64,000 bases of DNA from Mycobacterium sp. GTDB taxonomy: Bacteria; Actinomycetota; Actinomycetes; Mycobacteriales; Mycobacteriaceae. The notes beneath the pieces were generated by a model that worked only from the letters and a program-made list of their open reading frames with translations, did not search any database and was not told the origin of the DNA. Made by a program: the position numbers and the translations under genes. The stretch lies in the NCBI GenBank assembly GCA_025965895.1, contig JAOPWC010000118.1:1-64000 (forward strand), read 5' to 3'. Below are positions 61,491-64,000 of this stretch, piece after piece (the stretch's first letter is position 1; each line of letters begins with the position of its first letter).

Positions 61491-61625
61491 ACGCGACTCT
61501 GCGCGACGTCGGTTCGTCGGCTTCGGTGAGGACCAAGACTTGCGATGACACACCGTCAATCTCACGAATTACAGACAGAGGCAACGGGTTCGGCGGATAG
61601 GCAGCCAATGGCTGAGTCGCCGCGG

Positions 61626-62540
61626 TTACGTGAGCCGCACCGGGGGAGGCAGAGGTTCGGGCGCCTCGATCAGCGAGGCCTCGTCGTCGGCGAGAGCCCA
61701 CGACGTTTCCCGCTTCGCCTTGCGTTTGTCGTGTGCCCGTGCGACCTGAACGGCCAGTTCCAGCAGCAGGGTCAGTGCGAGGCCCAGCGCGATCATCGAG
61801 AACGGGTCGGAGCCCGGGGTGGCGAATGCTGCGAACACGAACATCCCGAAGATCAGGCCGCGCCGCAACGATTTCAGTCGTTGATAGGTGATCATGCCGA
61901 TGAGGTTGAGCATGATCAGCAGCAGCGGGAACTCGAAGCTGACGCCGAACACCAGCAGCAGGTTGATCAGGAAGCCGAAATACTCCTGGCCGGACAGCGC
62001 TGTCACCTGGACGCCGCTGCCGACGGTCAGCAGGAAATGCAACGCCTTGGCCAGCACCACATAGGCCAGCAGCGCGCCGGTTAGGAACAGCACCACCGCG
62101 CACAAGACGAATGCGACCGCGAACCTGCGCTCGTTCTTGTACAGCCCGGGGGTGACGAATGCCCACAGTTGGTACAGCCAGACCGGGCAGGCCAGCACGA
62201 TCCCTGCGGTCAGACCCACCTTGAGTCGCAGCATGAACTGGTCGAACGGGCCGGTCGCCAGCAGCCGACACCCGCCGTCGGCGCTGATGCTGGCCCGGGC
62301 CGACGCCGGGAGCGAGCAGTAGGGATGGCGCAGAAATTCGCCCAGGCTTTCCAGCCCGACTAACCCGCGGCCGTACCAGAGGAAACCGATTGCGGTCGTC
62401 ACCGCGACCGCGACAACTGAGATCAGCAGCCGAGCACGCAACTCGCGCAGGTGCTCGACGAGAGACATCGACCCGTCGGGGTTTCTCCGCCTGCAACGGT
62501 GACGCGGGTCCATGTGTCTCAGAAAGTCGTGCGTCCTCAC
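61626..62540 (-). CDS. tatC: Sec-independent protein translocase TatC
   Basis: 304 residues from GTG 62540, chosen because the N-terminal [10 protein letters not shown] stretch aligns with the start of known mycobacterial TatC (about 308 residues); ATG 62513 is another option. The family opening [22 protein letters not shown] is present, then [20 protein letters not shown] and [17 protein letters not shown], followed by six hydrophobic segments and the conserved [16 protein letters not shown] near 195. TatC is the receptor for twin-arginine signals. It lies beside tatA and near two likely Tat substrates (the phosphoesterase and the Rieske protein). This may be a second, dedicated Tat set rather than the housekeeping one. 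Confidence 0.88.
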   Translation of the reverse strand: MRTHDFLRHMDPRHRCRRRNPDGSMSLVEHLRELRARLLISVVAVAVTTAIGFLWYGRGLVGLESLGEFLRHPYCSLPASARASISADGGCRLLATGPFDQFMLRLKVGLTAGIVLACPVWLYQLWAFVTPGLYKNERRFAVAFVLCAVVLFLTGALLAYVVLAKALHFLLTVGSGVQVTALSGQEYFGFLINLLLVFGVSFEFPLLLIMLNLIGMITYQRLKSLRRGLIFGMFVFAAFATPGSDPFSMIALGLALTLLLELAVQVARAHDKRKAKRETSWALADDEASLIEAPEPLPPPVRLT

Positions 62541-62590
62541 GAGCGGTGTCTGCTGATCACTGCGGTTGTTTGGCCGGGATCCCAACGGGG

Positions 62591-62851
62591 TCAGACCGGT
62601 CGAAAACCGATCGCGGTTGGCTCCGCGGCCGGATCCGCTGGCAACGGCAGCGGCCCGGGTTCCGCCGGCGCCGTCGGCGAGGCGGCGTCGGCGGGCTCAC
62701 CATCGGTTTGTAGCTCGTGCAGTTCAGACTTGAAGATGCGCAACGATTTACCCAGCGAACGCGTGGCGTCTGGCAGCTTCTTGGCCCCGAACAGAAGGAT
62801 CATCGCGACGGCCAGGACCGCCCAGTGGCCCGGACCGAAATTAGCGAACAT
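62591..62851 (-). CDS. tatA: Sec-independent protein translocase TatA
   Basis: 86 residues. A single short N-terminal membrane helix ([18 protein letters not shown]) is followed by the amphipathic helix [20 protein letters not shown] and a proline/alanine-rich tail, the TatA plan. The FGxKKLP hinge is exact. It lies about 50 bases upstream of tatC on the same strand. TatA forms the pore-like assembly for folded proteins. It carries a GTAACC element in common with the sigma factor gene on the other strand, so transport capacity is probably raised together with its clients. Confidence 0.92.
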   Translation of the reverse strand: MFANFGPGHWAVLAVAMILLFGAKKLPDATRSLGKSLRIFKSELHELQTDGEPADAASPTAPAEPGPLPLPADPAAEPTAIGFRPV

Positions 62852-62879
62852 GGGTTACCTCCGATGCATTTTGATCACT

Positions 62880-62901
62880 AGTAAGTAGAAGCGCGGGTTA
62901 C
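62880..62901 (-). promoter_or_regulatory. GTAACC-N7-CTAYYTRYT element, copy 2 (tatA-tatC)
   Basis: On the minus strand GTAACC (62901-62896), seven bases, CTACTTACT (62888-62880), 28 bases before the tatA ATG. The match to the other copies is without gaps. Confidence 0.6.
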
Positions 62902-62973
62902 GCCATCGGGGATCCTGCGTCATCCGCCGCGCCGGTATGCCCGTCGATTTGGCCGGTTGTCGCGTGAAACCGT

Positions 62974-62995
62974 GTAACCGGGGCCACTATTTGTT
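62974..62995 (+). promoter_or_regulatory. GTAACC-N7-CTAYYTRYT element, copy 3 (sigma factor-Rieske unit)
   Basis: GTAACC (62974-62979), seven bases, CTATTTGTT (62987-62995), 60 bases before the sigma factor ATG. Its position suggests autoregulation of the sigma factor, with the two minus-strand units under the same control. Confidence 0.6.
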
Positions 62996-63055
62996 GAGGG
63001 TGGCAGGTGTCTCTGCTGCGCGATTTCGGCACCCAGACAGGCAGGCGGGCGGGTG

Positions 63056-63589
63056 ATGGCGGAGCGCGATTCCGAGACCCCGCGCCTGCGGGTCGTGCCC
63101 GGCGGGCGGTACGCCGACTGGGAGGCGATCTACCGCGACAACGCGACGTGGGTTTATCGGACGATGTTCGCCCGCGTGGGCAACCAGGCCGACGCGGAAG
63201 ATCTGACGGCCGAGGTTTTTCTCGCGGCGTTGCGGCCGCTGCGGGTATCGGCGAGCATGGCGGAGGTCCGAGCCTATCTGCGGGCCACCGCCCGCACCGT
63301 GTTGGCCGCACATTGGCGGGCCACACTGGGACACGAGATCACCTTGATCGAGGACATCGCCGCGGCTCCGGACAGCGAGGAGGCCATCAGCATGGCCCCG
63401 CAGCGGGTCAGCGCCGTGTTGAGCGGCCTGCCCGACAACTACCGCCGAATCTTGGAGTTGCGGTTCTTGCAGGGTCGGTCGATCAAAGACTCTGCGGCGG
63501 AAATGGCCATCAGCGTTGCCAACGCCAAGGTGCTGCAACACCGAGCTCTGCAGTTGGCGGCCCAGGTCAACGCGACGGACGAGCAGTGA
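63056..63589 (+). CDS. ECF-type (sigma-70 family) RNA polymerase sigma factor
   Basis: 177 residues. Region 2 reads DWEAIYRDNATWVYRTMFARVGNQADAEDLTAEVF cut by helices near residues 21-56, with the DAEDLTAEVF core of sigma region 2.2. Region 4 near 120-170 has LPDNYRRILELRFLQGRSIKDSAAEM followed by a recognition helix SVANAKVLQHRAL. The length and two-domain form fit the extracytoplasmic-function group. An in-frame GTG one codon earlier is possible. Its stop overlaps the GTG of a Rieske-type protein, so the two are co-translated, an arrangement in which the partner may act as a regulator as well as a redox protein. Confidence 0.9.
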   Translation: MAERDSETPRLRVVPGGRYADWEAIYRDNATWVYRTMFARVGNQADAEDLTAEVFLAALRPLRVSASMAEVRAYLRATARTVLAAHWRATLGHEITLIEDIAAAPDSEEAISMAPQRVSAVLSGLPDNYRRILELRFLQGRSIKDSAAEMAISVANAKVLQHRALQLAAQVNATDEQ

Positions 63590-64000
63590 ACGCACGCGCG
63601 TCGCGGCGCTACGTCGACGACCTGCTGCGGGGACGCCGTCCCAAACCGTTTCGACCGGACGAGTTCGAGGCTGCGCAGATCCGAACCGCCATCGAATTGC
63701 GCGCGACCCGGCTGGGTAGCGGAGCGCCACGCCAGGACTTCCTGACCGATCTTCAGCGGCGGCTGTCCGCGCAAATGCAGGGCGTCCCGTCGGATGCGCC
63801 GACAGGCGTGCCCTCGACATCCCGGCGACGGGTGATGGTCGGGACCTCGGCGGCAGCGGCGGGGGCGGTCGCTGCACTCGCAGCTGATCGCCTGCTGCTG
63901 CGCAGGACCGCACAGCAACCGGCGGGGGAGGAGGCGACGGCCACCGGCGGCGATATGGTGCCGAGCGGTGGCAGTTGGCAGCCGGTGGCCGCGAGTTCGG
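63586..64000 (+). CDS. Probable Tat-exported Rieske [2Fe-2S] protein, N-terminal part (runs off window)
   Basis: 138 visible residues from GTG 63586, overlapping the sigma factor stop (GTGA). A charged cytoplasmic segment of about 85 residues (RRYVDDLLRGRRPKPFRPDEFEAAQI cut by loops) precedes a twin-arginine-like STSRRRVMVG and the hydrophobic TSAAAAGAVAALAADRLL. The end of the window reads GGSWQPVAASS, the usual entry to a Rieske domain. The cluster ligands lie outside the window, so the call rests on context and the opening strand. The long cytoplasmic N-terminus next to a sigma factor could bind it, making this a membrane-anchored anti-sigma-like redox sensor. That idea is an inference. 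Confidence 0.6.
   Translation, partial: MNARASRRYVDDLLRGRRPKPFRPDEFEAAQIRTAIELRATRLGSGAPRQDFLTDLQRRLSAQMQGVPSDAPTGVPSTSRRRVMVGTSAAAAGAVAALAADRLLLRRTAQQPAGEEATATGGDMVPSGGSWQPVAASS

Noticed and set aside
1..64000. tRNA, rRNA, CRISPR arrays, insertion sequences, phage genes
   Set aside because: I looked for cloverleaf-type ends, regularly spaced repeats and transposase or integrase motifs and found none that could be supported; the decayed patch at 52-58 kb has no visible mobile-element gene.

Overview
The window looks like chromosomal DNA of an environmental, fast-growing Mycobacterium (Mycolicibacterium-type). The evidence is high GC with strong third-position GC bias, many GTG starts, and genes typical of the genus: an FprB-type ferredoxin-fused NADPH reductase, a WS/DGAT acyltransferase, a mycofactocin-type SDR, a HAMP adenylate cyclase, a PacL/CtpC metal pump pair and a mycobacterial-type TatC. 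I saw no rRNA, tRNA, CRISPR array, phage gene or intact transposase. All identifications rest on reading the sequence and on recalled family features, not on database searches.

Layout. 1-9.5 kb: an epimerase fragment, FprB, an alpha/beta hydrolase, then a lipid block (PlsC-type acyltransferase, long-chain acyl-CoA ligase, WS/DGAT, LipO-like hydrolase) resembling the Rv1425-Rv1428c gene set of M. tuberculosis. 9.8-16 kb: adenylate cyclase, a short Mce-associated-like remnant, a mycofactocin-type SDR divergent from an aldehyde dehydrogenase, then a hydrolase-TetR pair with a perfect 30-bp palindrome in its leader. 16-50 kb: a large CoA-ester catabolic region with CaiB transferase, SDRs, a DapA-family aldolase, three alpha/beta pairs of acyl-CoA dehydrogenases, enoyl-CoA hydratases, four further acyl-CoA ligases, two thiolases, a DUF35-thiolase fusion, two amidohydrolases, a P450 and a 3Fe-4S ferredoxin. 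The genes together suggest CoA activation, ring or side-chain oxidation, beta-oxidation and retro-aldol or thiolytic release of an unidentified, probably cyclic, substrate. A metal pump (PacL-like protein plus CtpC-like ATPase) sits inside this region at 40.1-42.5 kb.

50-59 kb is a decayed patch. It holds a beta-propeller protein, a second P450, a flavin monooxygenase, and a lower-GC KstD-like flavoprotein wedged between a truncated SDR and a truncated, frameshifted copy of the hydrolase found at 2.7 kb. A P450 remnant and an intact serine esterase follow. 59.5-64 kb is a distinct export and redox module: cupredoxin lipoprotein, Tat-type metallophosphoesterase, small membrane protein, TatC, TatA, an ECF-type sigma factor and the start of a probable Tat-exported Rieske protein.

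Two regulatory patterns stand out. Seven gene or pseudogene starts scattered over 55 kb share GTTCTAC with a TTGC-like box 18-19 bases upstream of the TAC, suggesting one dispersed regulon. Separately, all three transcription units of the Tat/Rieske/cupredoxin module carry GTAACC-N7-CTAYYTRYT at identical spacing.
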